Positions 22,569 through 33,472 of a stretch of 64,000 bases of DNA are shown piece after piece. Made by a program: the position numbers and the translations under genes. The DNA lies in the NCBI GenBank assembly GCA_964036045.1, contig OZ038378.1, forward strand, positions 56,774,498 through 56,838,497, given 5' to 3'. Each line of letters starts with the position of its first letter. Position 1 is the first letter of the stretch. The DNA comes from Eutreptiella sp. 'Long Island Sound 2002' (lineage: Eukaryota > Euglenozoa > Euglenophyceae > Eutreptiales > Eutreptiaceae). The notes under the pieces are model-generated. The model was given only the letters and a program-made list of their open reading frames with translations. It ran no database searches and had not been told where the DNA came from.

Positions 22569-23692
22569 TATGTGTCATATGATCAATATCAAGTCATGCC
22601 AGACGAGATTCACTGCCTTCCAAGATTTCAATAATAGAGGAAACGGTTGACAAGCTGGGAAGGGGTATGCAATCATGTGTCACACTGCAAGCAGTGAACA
22701 AGGACATCAATGAACAGATGCACACAGTAGTCGCAACGTTCCAAGGAAACCTGCAAGATGAGGCAAATCAGGTTCTCCAACAAGTGGGAGAAGCCAAGAC
22801 AATACTTGCAGAGGGAACATTGGAGGTCATTGAAAATCAGTGCATCATGAAAAATCAGAAGAGCCATACACTCGGCTCTCAAAAAAAAAGGAGCCGAGGT
22901 GGTACCACAAGTGGCGGAAGCGCGGGCACTGGCTACAGAAGCAAAGCTTGACATAACGGAAGTCCTCGGAATCTGGTCACAGATTGAAACATCAATTTTT
23001 TCGCCACCACCTCCTCCCCCTCCACCTGCTCCTGTGAATGACCGCTTGGCTGAAATCAAGACCGTTAGGGCCAGGTATGAAGCCGAATTGACAAAGGCCA
23101 CCCAGTCAGCACAAGTGAGTGCGGGGGAAGCCAGTATGGCGGCAAAGGCTGCGTCCCAGGATGCAGCGATCGCCCCTGATGAGAGTAACGTGGTGAAGTA
23201 GACAGCATTGAGAATGAACGATGACGTTGAGAAAGCTAAAACGTACAATGCTCAAAGCTCCTCCAACGTGTTTGACACGCGGAGACATCGGGATCAGGTA
23301 GGGGCAATGGTTGAAAAGGTTGTATCCTTCGCCCATGAACCCCTCACCCATAAAGAGGAAACAGCTGACAAAGAGAAAGAACAAGATTCCACTTGAGAAA
23401 GTGAGGCACGAGGCATAGGATTTACAGCTGCCGACCAGAGCCCATAAACGGGGAAAATTCGACCAAAAAGGAAATTGCCGAGGCTCTTGAGGCAGCCCGA
23501 AACATCACCCGTTTGTATAATGAAATGGCAGAAACAGCCGACAACCGGACCGAAGCAACACAAAAACCTGCTTCCACGGGAAATGTGCCAGCATTTTCCT
23601 TTTACTCCAGCAAAGCAGGACACATCAACCTGCCAGAACCCTAGCCCTCTTCACACTTAAGTGCCAAGGAATTACCGGAGGCAGCAAAACGA
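22569..23692 (+). pseudogene. Middle gag region, Ala/Pro-rich, frame-broken
   Basis: Seen: continuing helical coding in several frames. 22667-22951 (DINEQMHTVVATFQGNLQDE) is followed after a shift by 22899-23201, which contains a run of nine prolines preceded by SQIETSIFSP. Then comes an Ala-rich helix (GEASMAAKAASQDAA) and, after a TAG, 23208-23396. It joins coiled-coil gag to the capsid-like block. No enzyme motif is present. Confidence 0.5.
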
Positions 23693-25310
23693 TTGTTGGG
23701 CATAGGCACCACAGTTAGGTTAGGTGGCGTCCCCCTCAAATTGCCAAAGACATTGCCAGTGCAACAAATGTCTCCGTCACCCATACAGCCAACAATTGCA
23801 ACTGCGGTCCACGCTCAATCTTCAAATGCCGTACTGGTACAGGCACTGCCGCCGCCACCACCACAGCCGGATACATTCGTAGGTAACACCACAGTGACAC
23901 CAGTACAAGAGGCAGAGTGGAAACAGTTGGCGTGGTCTTATGATTCGGAGTATTATTTTAACCCCACCCAAGCATTGTATCCGCCTGAGGATAAACAAAA
24001 CACGAAGCTCTTTCCATCAGTGATAGAGGAAGGATGGGCTTTCAAGGATGTCCGTCCAGCAGAGGATTGCCTTCAGTTGATTCATGAGCAAAGACCTGAA
24101 ACCGAGGATCCAGGGAACCTTTGGTCGAAAGAAGGACAACCCCACTATGACCTCAAAACGTTGGAAATGATGCGCACACATGCAAGGTTTCCAAAGTACA
24201 AAAAAGGAAATCCTTGGTGTGATTATGAGCTTAGTGTTTTGAAATGGTATGACAATCATGCGCAGCATGAAAGTGAGCAAGCCCAATTGGAAAATGGGAT
24301 TGCGGCCCAACCACAAGAAGAACAGGCCAAATGGCTTAAGTTGAAACGAGGCCGAAAGATTACATTTTTAGAGTTGTTCTGGCGTATTTCTCGGGATGGA
24401 GGGCGTCATACCGATCCTGAGGAGCCCGGAGATGAATGGATGATCATGCAATTTGCAGATGCGCTAACCCGTCAGAACGGTGCTGATTTTTTTACATTAT
24501 GGTGTGCCGCAGGTCAGAAAGTTACCGGAGGTGTCCCCTAATTCAGGGCACATCAGCAATTGATTCAGCCTTTGCGGGCTCATAAGAAGAAGGGGCGTAC
24601 CAAGGGATTTGACGAGGTGATGTCCCGCCTCAATACCCGCCATGCTGAGCATGGAAAGAGGTACGTGTATCTTGACCTTTATTGTGTCGTAATGCCGCAT
24701 CTTCTCACATTGGAGGATGTGGACCGACAAGAGGCTCAAGACTGAACACGTGAAGCCCGCGTAAAGGCAATGTATGATGGCCCTTTTAATAGGGAGCGAC
24801 GAACTTCACCATATCGAGGGAGAACAACTCCCCGTAGGGATAACAGCAAGGAGCCATGACACAGCGTGACTAATGAAACACCCCGTCCGCGTAGAGATAG
24901 CGAGAGCTTCCGCTATGGATCCGGTGAGCACCGATCTTGGAGCCATAGTCGTGAAAGAGAGAGGTCCAAGAGTCCTACCCGGCATAATGATCGCCCACGA
25001 ACTACAAACGGAAGTCGTTGGGTTGAAAATAGGGAGCGGAGCAATAGTCGAAACCGGTCAACCAATAAAGACCCCAAGCACCCTAATCGGGCAAACAGTC
25101 GAGATCGGGACAAGATGGGAAGCCGGACCCGAGATGGGAGTCTGAGCAAGGACCCAGGAACAGCGGATACAGATCGGAGCCGCACTCCATGACGAGGAGA
25201 CCAACCCCGTGGTCGGAGCCTGATTAAGGATAGAAAGAGAAAGGAAAGGGATCATTATAAGGATCATAATTGAGGTTCCAAGAGGTGTGAGCATTGTAAA
25301 CTAAGCACCC
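23693..25310 (+). pseudogene. Capsid and Arg/Ser-rich nucleocapsid region of the old Ty3-like gag
   Basis: Seen: plus-strand coding from 23693, with in-frame stops near 24541, 24743, 24859, 25192 and 25271. The first 280 codons contain a proline stretch and then a compact, Trp- and acid-rich globular region (WKQLAWSYDSEYYFNP, YKKGNPWCDYELSVLKWYDN, KITFLELFWRISRD) that is the best capsid candidate. Further downstream it becomes Arg/Ser/Asp-rich (SRERERSKSP and many similar dipeptides) and ends in CEHCKLSTHNSSDFW, a probable degenerate CCHC zinc knuckle with its last Cys lost. Inference: capsid plus RNA-binding nucleocapsid. Confidence 0.55.
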
Positions 25311-25483
25311 ACAACTCCTCTGATTTCTGGTTCAAATATCCAAAGCACCACCAGGATGGGATAAGGAGCAACACCAGGATAAAAGCACCAGCTCTAGTCC
25401 TAGGAGGTCTGAGTCGCCCCGACCACGTCGAGCGAATGAGCTGACAGCGGAGGAGAAGGACGAATAGAGGGTCGCCAGGGGTT

Positions 25484-26065
25484 GTGAGTCTCACCAGGTG
25501 GTGCACTCTACAACACCGCTTGAAAGGCCAAAGTCCCACCCCCGCGCCTCGAAGGCAGCCCGCCGAATCTCCCCGAAAGCAGCAGTGGTGGGGAAATGGG
25601 CTACCGAAACACATACTGAGTGGGAAAGTGTGCCCCGGAAGGTTTTGTCTTTTGATGAGGGGCTTTCTGAACAAATGCACCCCCCCCACTTCTCATGTGC
25701 GGTGTACGAAAGATCCTCCCAAGAGTCTCATGTCACCTGTACGATTGTTTTTTGTTGATGATCCAAAGGCTGCACCTCTCGAAATGGATCCACTTGCCGA
25801 CACCGGTGCAGAAATGGAAGGTGTGGCAGGTCTGCAGTGTTTCCCCCCCACATGGTAGTACCCCGCCCTAAGCCACTCAAGATTACGAGGGCGGATCGGA
25901 AACATATAATTAAAGGTAAAACAGGGGGTTTGGTGGATGTGGAGACACCCTGTTGGACTGCACGCGGCACACGATTGATACTATGTTGTCGAGTCTTTAT
26001 TTGTATTCTTTCAATAGGTAAAGACATAATATTGGGATTTCATTTTCTTCAACGATATCGACTTG
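25484..26065 (+). pseudogene. Aspartic protease of the old Ty3-like element, interrupted by a chromovirus insertion
   Basis: Seen: DPLADTGAE near 25785-25812 matches the retropepsin active-site consensus (D-T/S-G). After a stop and frame change, the plus-strand frame at 25885-26065 contains KDIILGFHFLQRYRL, the conserved C-terminal ILGxxFL strand of retroviral-type proteases. The frame is cut at 26065 by the inserted element. Reading 26065 straight into 39245 keeps the frame open into the dUTPase. Known role: cleavage of the gag-pol polyprotein. The copy is inactive owing to stops. Confidence 0.65.
26062..26065. repeat. Left target-site duplication of the chromovirus (CTTG)
   Basis: cttg directly before the 5' LTR, and again at 39241-39244 directly after the 3' LTR. 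A 5-bp reading (acttg) is possible because the LTR itself ends in A. Confidence 0.8.
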
Positions 26066-28394
26066 TGAAGCCGGTTCGGACCCCTGTGGCCATCCACGGG
26101 TCACTTGGGGTGTGTATCTATGTGCCGGCAAGCCGCCATTGGCTGATATCATACTCTCCCATCCACCTGACCTAACCTGATGTGATAGTGTGATAGGTTT
26201 GGCCATTCCGGCTATGAGGGGCCATATTCAGTACCGAGGCGCCGCCAGCGGAGATTAATATATCAGAATATCAGGAATCAACAGGGTTTTCTTATCATAA
26301 TGTTTCCGTAATTTTTCCGCCTTTCGTTCTGATGGTCAATGTATCGCCGACTGTCAGTTGGCTCGCGATTTTGCGTTAACCGATTGGTTAACTGATATTT
26401 CCAGATATTTTGGCGGAAACCCCGATGAAGGGTCAGATTTCATCAGTAAAGGGTTCGTTGCTTCCACAATTTTCTAAATATGCACTCGAAATTTTATTCT
26501 GAATTTTTCGCGATGTCGAAATCGGATTTTCGACTTCGACATCGCCGCACTTGATTTGGTCTTATTCGAGTGGTCATACTCTTTTCCCTATGCCCGAATC
26601 AGGTTTCCCTTATACTTGCCACCCATTTGACTTGGAGATATAAGGGAAACGAAAGTGAATCGTGGGACCACTTTGAAGGGCCATATCTACGCGCGAGTGT
26701 GAGGAAAGAGAATAAGAAAGGTTGGGTTGCAAGCGCCTTAGTCTCAAGTTAATTTGGGAAGCATCAAACGCCTTTGGTGCGCACACATCACTGGTGTAGC
26801 AAGGGATAATGGTCAAGAGGGTATAAAGTGATATATAACTCTTGGACCGTGCAACCGAATATTTTAATGCGACTTTCGAGTGTACCGCATGAGTGTTGGG
26901 GTTGCATAGATACTTTCCTTGGGTTCCTACGCATTTTCAACGTGAAGTTATGTCCATGGAGGAACATGGCATATCATGGTGGGAGCCACTTTTGAGGGTA
27001 TGTTTTATATGCATGGTATATGTCTTGATATGCTCACGCCCATGTTATATATCTTCATGTGGCCGAAGAGATGGGGAGCCATACGTGACAAGGGTCTTGC
27101 CCATGTCTCAATTGTGGAATTCAAAGCGCTAGACCAAGTCTACCGCGTATGTATTGCTCATGGTATTTTTGGCAAAGAGATCCATGAGTGCACTCCCATG
27201 TTCATGGGGCATGTAGATATGGGTGGCGAAGGTATCTCCATGCACCCGATTGGGGATCCAAGTGGGCGAATAGTTCGTAAATGGTTCAAATCTATTGTGT
27301 ATTGAACCATGGGCGGATATCATGGGTGAGCATAGAGATATACTATCATGACAACTTTGTATTTAGACATATTTTCATGTTTTTGACCTCATTTTATGCT
27401 CATTTTTGTGTTTTATGTGCTCAACTGGTCGGCTAACAGCAAAGTGCCTAGAGATTTGTGAACCATGGTATGTTGCTTATATGTTGGCATATGCTTCAGT
27501 ATTGTACCTCACCATATGCCGGATCACATAGTCACTTTGGCGTGGCACACGAGGCCTCACAAAATTAGGTCTCAAATTCATGAGTTGACTTGTGAAGCAT
27601 GTCATGTACATAACCCGAGGGGCTTCGGAGCCAATGATGGGATATTCTTGGGCATAGACCGTTGGTCTATATCACCCATGTATATTACTTTCCGGTTTGA
27701 CATATGCATGGAGCATTTGGATATTTGCCGTATGCATTTTTGAGTATATAGTTGAATATTGGGCACTATGGTGGGTTTTGCCTGATTTTGCCATGTTGTG
27801 AGGTCATCTTCATGGGGCAGTTCTCCAAGCCCATTCGACTCCAAGTCCAACCAAGGTTACGTCAGGGTAGGGCCACCTCCCATATTGGGCTAGGATTTAG
27901 AGGCTTCGGAGTGAACACATTTTTGGGGTTTGTGTAGTGACTTGTGACACATGGCATTCAGCCATCTCATTTGACCTGGTTCAGGGCAATATGTTGGTGA
28001 GTCAAGGGAAGGTCTTGAGTCCAGGGAATGAGGGGTTTGTGGCTGTGAATGTGTATGTTTACCTCTTTCCCCAACTTTGCTTCATTTGTGTTCATATGCC
28101 AATTTCAGGGCTTTCTTCCTTGGTGCAATTCTTGTACATGCCCGCCACCGTGGGAAGACCGGTGTGCTGAACGGAAGCCCGCATCGTGGATTGGATTGTG
28201 AATCGGGTTATTGCTGCATTTGTGTGATCTGATTGCTGTTCAGGGTTGAAGGAGTATTGTATTTCCGATTTTCTATATTTTTGGATTTTGGACCCGGGAC
28301 TTTGAGAAATGCAAGCATTGATCAGGAGCAAATCAGCAGGGATCACAGGCGGAAGGGGCACAGCGGGGGCCGGTCCTGGTAGGGACCTTCTTTA
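26066..28394 (+). repeat. 5' LTR of the chromovirus, 2.33 kb
   Basis: Begins TGAAGCCGG and ends TTCTTTA, so the 3' terminal dinucleotide is TA rather than the usual CA; both LTRs agree. A TATA-like gtataaag lies at 26821-26828 and is conserved in the 3' LTR (37631-37638), making it the best promoter candidate. Two open frames inside the LTR (26976-27305, 109 codons; 27465-27743, 92 codons) are open in both LTRs, but at this low divergence that is weak evidence for coding. Confidence 0.93.
26815..26832 (+). promoter_or_regulatory. Candidate LTR TATA box
   Basis: agagggtataaagtgat contains a good TATA element about 750 bp into the LTR, preserved at the equivalent place in the other LTR. Position fits a U3/R boundary. 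The transcription start is not shown by sequence alone. Confidence 0.4.
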
Positions 28395-28410
28395 TGGTAG
28401 CAGAGGCGCA
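28395..28410 (+). promoter_or_regulatory. Primer-binding site, initiator-Met tRNA type
   Basis: tggtagcagaggcgca starts one base after the 5' LTR end. It closely resembles the initiator-methionine tRNA-complementary sites (TGGTA-CAGAG type) used by many plant and algal LTR elements. Confidence 0.85.
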
Positions 28411-31400
28411 CCTGCTGCCCCTACCTACCGCCGACCCGGGGACTTGGGCCCTTATGAGCCCTGCCCAAGTACGCCCCGGGTGCGTTTTGTGGACTCGGTG
28501 GAACCACGCCGGAGATTGGAGCCATAGAAGAACCTAGACGTTCAAGAGCATGGCGAACTCCGGAAGTTGAAGCCCGAAGAGAAGTACGACATTCGGGAAG
28601 AGGAGGACGTGACATGGAGGACCTGGTCTCCATGTGTGAGCGTCGCTGCCGAAAGGCATGCAACCTCCGCTCCGCCGCGGAGGACTCTGATGAGGCCTGC
28701 CATTCAGGCAGCAGTGGAGGACGGGCCCAGCGCTACTGGAAGCGCGGGTCACCCAAGTCCGCGGCAAGGGACGCCGGGGCTATGGACACGGACCCCAGCC
28801 TGGTCAGGCTGTGGGAATCCGAGGGGCACTCCGAGGGCTATCGGACAGCCTACGAGCCACCTTCGAAGCCAGAGATGTCCGCGCGACCGCCAGGGCGCAT
28901 ACGGCCCGAGAGCCCGCCCTGAAGCACGACGCCGAGGGCTTGGAGAGGCCAGCCAGGGCCCGGACGGCACCTGTGCCCCGGCACACGGGACCAGAGACGG
29001 ACGCCATAGGCGATACGCCCATGGGCGATGAGTCTGAGGTGCCGGGAACCGCGGGATGTGCTGAATCCGGTGGAAAGCACGCTGCGTGCCACTGCGAGCA
29101 CGTGTCCCTCCTCATGGGCAAGTACCCGAAGATGGGGATGGACGTCATCGTGCATCGTCTTGACCGCATGGACAACGCCAAGGATGGTCTAGAGGAGGAC
29201 GTCGCGGGGATCCTGGACGACCAGTCGGCCGCGGAGAAAGACATGGAGGAGCTGCGAGCGGAACGGGACCGGTACCGGGAGAATCTGGAGCTGGCCCTGG
29301 AGAAGCAGCAGCGAGTGGTGGACAGCCTCCTCCACCTGGTGGAGGACATGTCGGGACGCCTGAAAAGGCTAGAGGAGCTACAGCCCCTCGCCTCGGGTCC
29401 GGAGCTCCCGGCAAAGCCGGCCGCGGTAGAGCTGGTGGAGCGGGTTAAGACCCTCAGGAGCGCCGGGGAGAAACCCATGGGCGGCCCTGCAGAGGCACCA
29501 TACGCGCCTCCGCGTGTTGACCCGGGTGCGCTGCCGTTTGTTCCCATGTTCAGCGAATCCACAATGTTCGGGGAACACACGGCACCGGCTGGGTCCATGC
29601 GGGAAGGGCACGTAACCACGGACCCGAGGAGCCTGACGGTACAGATGTCCCATGCCGCCCAGGATGTACCGATCACGACGAATATGGTAGTTTATGCGGA
29701 AGAGAAGATCGAGAACCAGACCATGCAGGGGCGAACCATGGGAAGCGCCGACGGACATGGTCGAGGTCATCCAGGCGGAAACCTGTGGGCAAAGGACCGC
29801 AATACGGGGATATGGACGGCCGATGGAGCAAATCCTTCCCGCATTCCAAACCCCATGGGTTCAGGCCCAACTGGACCGCACTCCATGGAGGAGAGGGATG
29901 TACGGGGAGTGTACTCACACCCCCCGGCCACAGGTGGTATCCGTCTCGGTGGAGTGGTGGCTGGAGACGTCGGAGACGCCATCAGGATTGACGACCTCAG
30001 GGGAATCAAAACCCCCTACTACGATGGCAACCCCTCCAGCCTGGATGACTTCATCCTGGATTGGGAGGACTTTGCCGAGGAGGTCGTCGGGGAGATGCGG
30101 GGAGCGCCGCGGGACAAGTGGGTATGCCGGACATTCCCACACCGGCTGGCGCAGGACCTGAAGGAGGAGCTGCGAGATCAGATCCGGGAAGGACTGATCA
30201 GGACGGAGCAGGCCTGCCTCCAGTGGTTGGAGGATGAGGAGCGGGTGGACGCTCCGAATCAGAAGCTGGAGGACTTGTGGTCCATCCCGCTGCCGCTGGA
30301 CCGCGGTGAGTTGCGGGTCCAGGAGTGGAACCGGTATCTGCGGAAGTACCGCAGATGCCTCAAGCTGGTGGAGGACTGGAACGAGGCCAGCGAGATCCGC
30401 CACCTCCTGAAGGACGTCCTCCCCGGCAACTGGAAGAGGAGAGTGGAGGACGAGGAGAAGAAGCGCGCCAAGAAGCGGGTGGCGGTGAGGATCATGGCGG
30501 CGGAGGATACCCACGCGGGTATCATGGAGTTCTTCAGGAGGAACCTGGGCGAACCCATCCGGATGTTGGGACTGAAGAACGGCGTGTACGTGGAGATGTT
30601 TGGAGACTACATGGGGCAAAGGTTGCTGCGCCTCAACAACGTGGAGTGGAGGCGCGGGGAGCCGCTGAGGATGCAAGTCATCTTGGCCCGCATGAGCCTT
30701 GACGAGATCGTGAAGTACATCACGGTGGAGTTGAAGCTCAATGCAAAGAACGAGGCCCACGTGCAGGATCGACATGGTCATGGACAACGAGGCCACCGAG
30801 AAGACCGCCATCATCGGGAGATCCAGGAGGACACGGCCAACTCCGCGGAGGATGGTAGTGGAAGTGGCCAAGACCACTGGACCGGATCCCGCGAGGATCA
30901 CGAGGAGGCCCATCTCTTCGCGTTTGTGGCGCACAACGTGAGGAACCATGGGGAGGATCGGTGCAGATGGAGCCAGGTGCAACCCAATAAGAGCAGAGCG
31001 CCAAGGAGGATCGGGAACCCACCGCTCTCGTTCCGGGAGTACAGGTCTCAGCACGACGGGTGCTGGGTCTGTTATGGCAAGGGAAACAACCATGCACATG
31101 ACCACCGTCAGTGCAAGGTGTATGAGGCGGACAAGAAGGCCTACTTCGCCGCCCACCCCGAGAAGAAGCCCAAGGAGCAGCGGATTTCTGATTGGAAGGC
31201 GAAGGGCGGAGACGGGGGAAAAGGCCAAGGCAAAGGCCAAGGAAAAGGCGGAGGAAGAGGCTATGGTGGTGGACCTTGCCAAGACCGACGAGTGAGGTCG
31301 ATCGAGGATTTTGCTGAGGACATGTTGAGGACGTTGGAGGAACTCAAAGCCCAGCAACGTGGTGGACAAAGTCCTGGCAGATCGCAGCCGGAAGGGGCTG

Positions 31401-31417
31401 CGGGAAGCCAAGTCTAG
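28411..31417 (+). CDS. Gag polyprotein of the chromovirus
   Basis: Seen: the main open frame runs 28811-31417, and its first in-frame ATG is at 29021. Other frames open upstream (28567, 28614) suggest an indel near 28800, so the native N-terminus is uncertain. Counting from 28811, residues about 125-200 form a coiled coil (ERDRYRENLELALEKQQ). Residues about 395-640 are a compact capsid-like block (TPYYDGNPSSLDDFILDWEDF, LPLDRGELRVQEWNRYLRKY). A variant zinc knuckle CWVCYGKGNNHAHDHRQC lies near residues 752-769, and the tail is Gly/Lys-rich. Known role: particle assembly and RNA packaging. It ends at TAG 31415-31417, after which the same frame stays open into protease, apart from TGA at 31556. 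Confidence 0.85.
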
Positions 31418-31558
31418 AGGAGCCCCCACGGGAGTGGGACCTCGGAGGTCTCTCCTCCGAAAATCAGTGGAATCCCAGAGAAAGTGAAGGCACATCGGGT
31501 GCTGAAGAAGGCTCCAGAAGAGCCAAAACAACTGAGTTTCGCCACTCCCAACCCCTGA

Positions 31559-32656
31559 AGCGCCCTGCCAAGGGAAGTTCATGTGGGTACGGGACATGGC
31601 AAGAAGGAAGGAGCGACCACGGAGAGCCCCGTGGACGGGCAGGACCAACCCAAGTTCTACACCATCCGTGACCATACCCTTGAAGTCCTGATGCACCCGG
31701 ACGTGCTAGAGTTGCATGCCGTGAGAGTCGTCCATACACCTCATGGCGACGAGCGGCAGTTGCACTTGAAAGTGCGTGTACGGTGCGGACGAGAGGAGAA
31801 GGTGGTGGATATCTTGGTGGATACGGGTGCCCAGGTGAGCCTGGTCCGGAGAGGGTTGTTCAAGGAGGAACTCCTGCAGCCCAGCCGGAGACCGGTCCGC
31901 CTGAAGGTCGCCAACGGAGAGATTATGGGTGGCGGCACCCATGAGGCCACCATCAGTATGGAATTCTGGGAGCATGAGCGCTTGAACCGCCCTGATCAGG
32001 CGAAGAGAAGCACTCTATCCGGGAACTTCTATGTGGCCGACATTACGGATTGGGATAGGATCATGGGGTATGACTTCATGGTGGTAAACGCCATTGGAGC
32101 CCTTCTCCATCGTGCAACGCTGGTCCGGGAGGATGATGAATGCCTCACATGGCTGTCCACGGACTATGCATGCGGATCATCCCAATGGAATGCTGAGGAA
32201 GAGGATCGGATCGTCCGAGCGGTGCAAGCTGTGGGTGCGAAGTCCAGAGGAGACCGCGGAGTTCAGCTCACGGAGTATGGAATGGCGCCGCAGGTGTACG
32301 ACAGGATGATCCAGACGCTGGGAGCCGAAGCGCCCGAGACGGACGTCTTCGCTTCCCGGGATGCCCCACTTCTGCGGAAGTGTAGGAGGCATTGGCATCG
32401 AGGAGACTCAGCCTGGCACAGGCATTGGGGTTTGAAGGAGTGGGGACCCATGTATTGGCATGGCTCCCTGGACAATACCAGACGTACGGTGGAGAAGATC
32501 ATCGCGGATAGGGCGAAGGGGATCCTGGTCATAACCGGCATAGGATCCACCCCATGTCCGCTGGAGGGTCTCAAGTCGACGCTGGACTCTATCACCCTGA
32601 ACGAGATGTCATTCGGGCCAGAGGAGGAGCTGTTCATCGACGCCAAGGGTGTATAA
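31559..32656 (+). CDS. Aspartic protease followed by a DVFAS-type module of the chromovirus
   Basis: Seen: same frame as gag and pol, entered after TGA 31556-31558, with no early ATG, so it is probably expressed as part of a polyprotein. Counting from 31583, the retropepsin active site is VDTGAQVSLV (Asp about residue 80) and the C-terminal strand is IMGYDFM near residue 161. The second half (residues about 225-340) reads DVFASRDAPL, then HWHRGDSAWHRHWGLKEWGP and AKGILVITG. That pattern resembles the DVFAS/DLFAS segment that in DIRS and some other retroelements lies downstream of RNase H. Its placement between protease and RT is unusual. The ORF ends at TAA 32654-32656; the frame then continues open. 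Confidence 0.75.
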   Translation, partial: SALPREVHVGTGHGKKEGATTESPVDGQDQPKFYTIRDHTLEVLMHPDVLELHAVRVVHTPHGDERQLHLKVRVRCGREEKVVDILVDTGAQVSLVRRGLFKEELLQPSRRPVRLKVANGEIMGGGTHEATISMEFWEHERLNRPDQAKRSTLSGNFYVADITDWDRIMGYDFMVVNAIGALLHRATLVREDDECLTWLSTDYACGSSQWNAEEEDRIVRAVQAVGAKSRGDRGVQLTEYGMAPQVYDRMIQTLGAEAPETDVFASRDAPLLRKCRRHWHRGDSAWHRHWGLKEWGPMYWHGSLDNTRRTVEKIIADRAKGILVITGIGSTPCPLEGLKSTLDSITLNEMSFGPEEELFIDAKGV

Positions 32657-33472
32657 ATCCCCCCCCTGGGTCAAGCGTGGGGTACCAAGGCTTTCCTGGT
32701 GGATGGGGCGCAAGCCCAGCCCACGGGTGATGAAGCACTCATCCGTAGGGTGGAGGCGGTGCCCATGAAGGTCATGTTTGAGCCCAAGGAGGGGACGGAT
32801 CAGCCAGTGGATGGCATTGACATCCTGTCCCACTCCGAGACCGACGACGTCGTCAACTACATGCGAATGGGGATGCACGACCGTGTGGCAGCCAAGAAGA
32901 GGCGGGCCATGGTCACATCTCCGCATTGGTGGGATGACAGGATTTTCGTCACCGGCAAGTACGAGAAGGATGAGTTCGTGGCGAGGGTCATGGATCACAT
33001 CGCGGACCAATACGATGGTCCGGTTGGGTCGGACCCACCAACATGGGATTTTCCAAGAATGGGTGTCGATAGCGACAGTCACCAGCCCGAGGCCGCAAAC
33101 TTTCGAAGATTATCGGTGGGAAGTGCACCCCACGACGATGAAGACGGCATATCGGACGAGGAGAAGTCAGATTGGGACCCGGAAGAGGCCTATACCGCAG
33201 TGCGTTCGGTTGTATCGATAACGAAGCAAGCGGCTGAAGAGGCCCAGGAAAACGCGAAGGTCGTCGAGCTGAAGGAGAGGCTGATCAAAGCCTATCCGCG
33301 GCTATTCAGTGGCGTTGCCAACAAGAACCCTACAGATCGTGGGAGGTTTGGCACAACAAGGATCAAGCTGAAGCCGAACCCCAAGATCTATCGTCACCGG
33401 GAGTACCAACTTCAGGGCGATCGGGCCGAGGCCATGAAGAAGCTGTTGGCCGAGTTCATTGAGCGGGGATGA
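32657..33472 (+). CDS. Linker and N-terminal RT region of the chromovirus pol
   Basis: Seen: continues the gag-protease frame after TAA 32654, with protein-like composition from 32660 on. It is acidic in the middle (DDEDGISDEEKSDWDPEE) and ends in the canonical Ty3 RT entry: FGTTRIKLKPNPKIYRHREYQ, then a helix and FIERG. The TGA at 33470-33472 stands exactly where related RTs have Trp in the 'G-W-I-x-P-S' motif, so it is most simply a TGG-to-TGA mutation. Confidence 0.8.
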   Translation: MPPLGQAWGTKAFLVDGAQAQPTGDEALIRRVEAVPMKVMFEPKEGTDQPVDGIDILSHSETDDVVNYMRMGMHDRVAAKKRRAMVTSPHWWDDRIFVTGKYEKDEFVARVMDHIADQYDGPVGSDPPTWDFPRMGVDSDSHQPEAANFRRLSVGSAPHDDEDGISDEEKSDWDPEEAYTAVRSVVSITKQAAEEAQENAKVVELKERLIKAYPRLFSGVANKNPTDRGRFGTTRIKLKPNPKIYRHREYQLQGDRAEAMKKLLAEFIERG

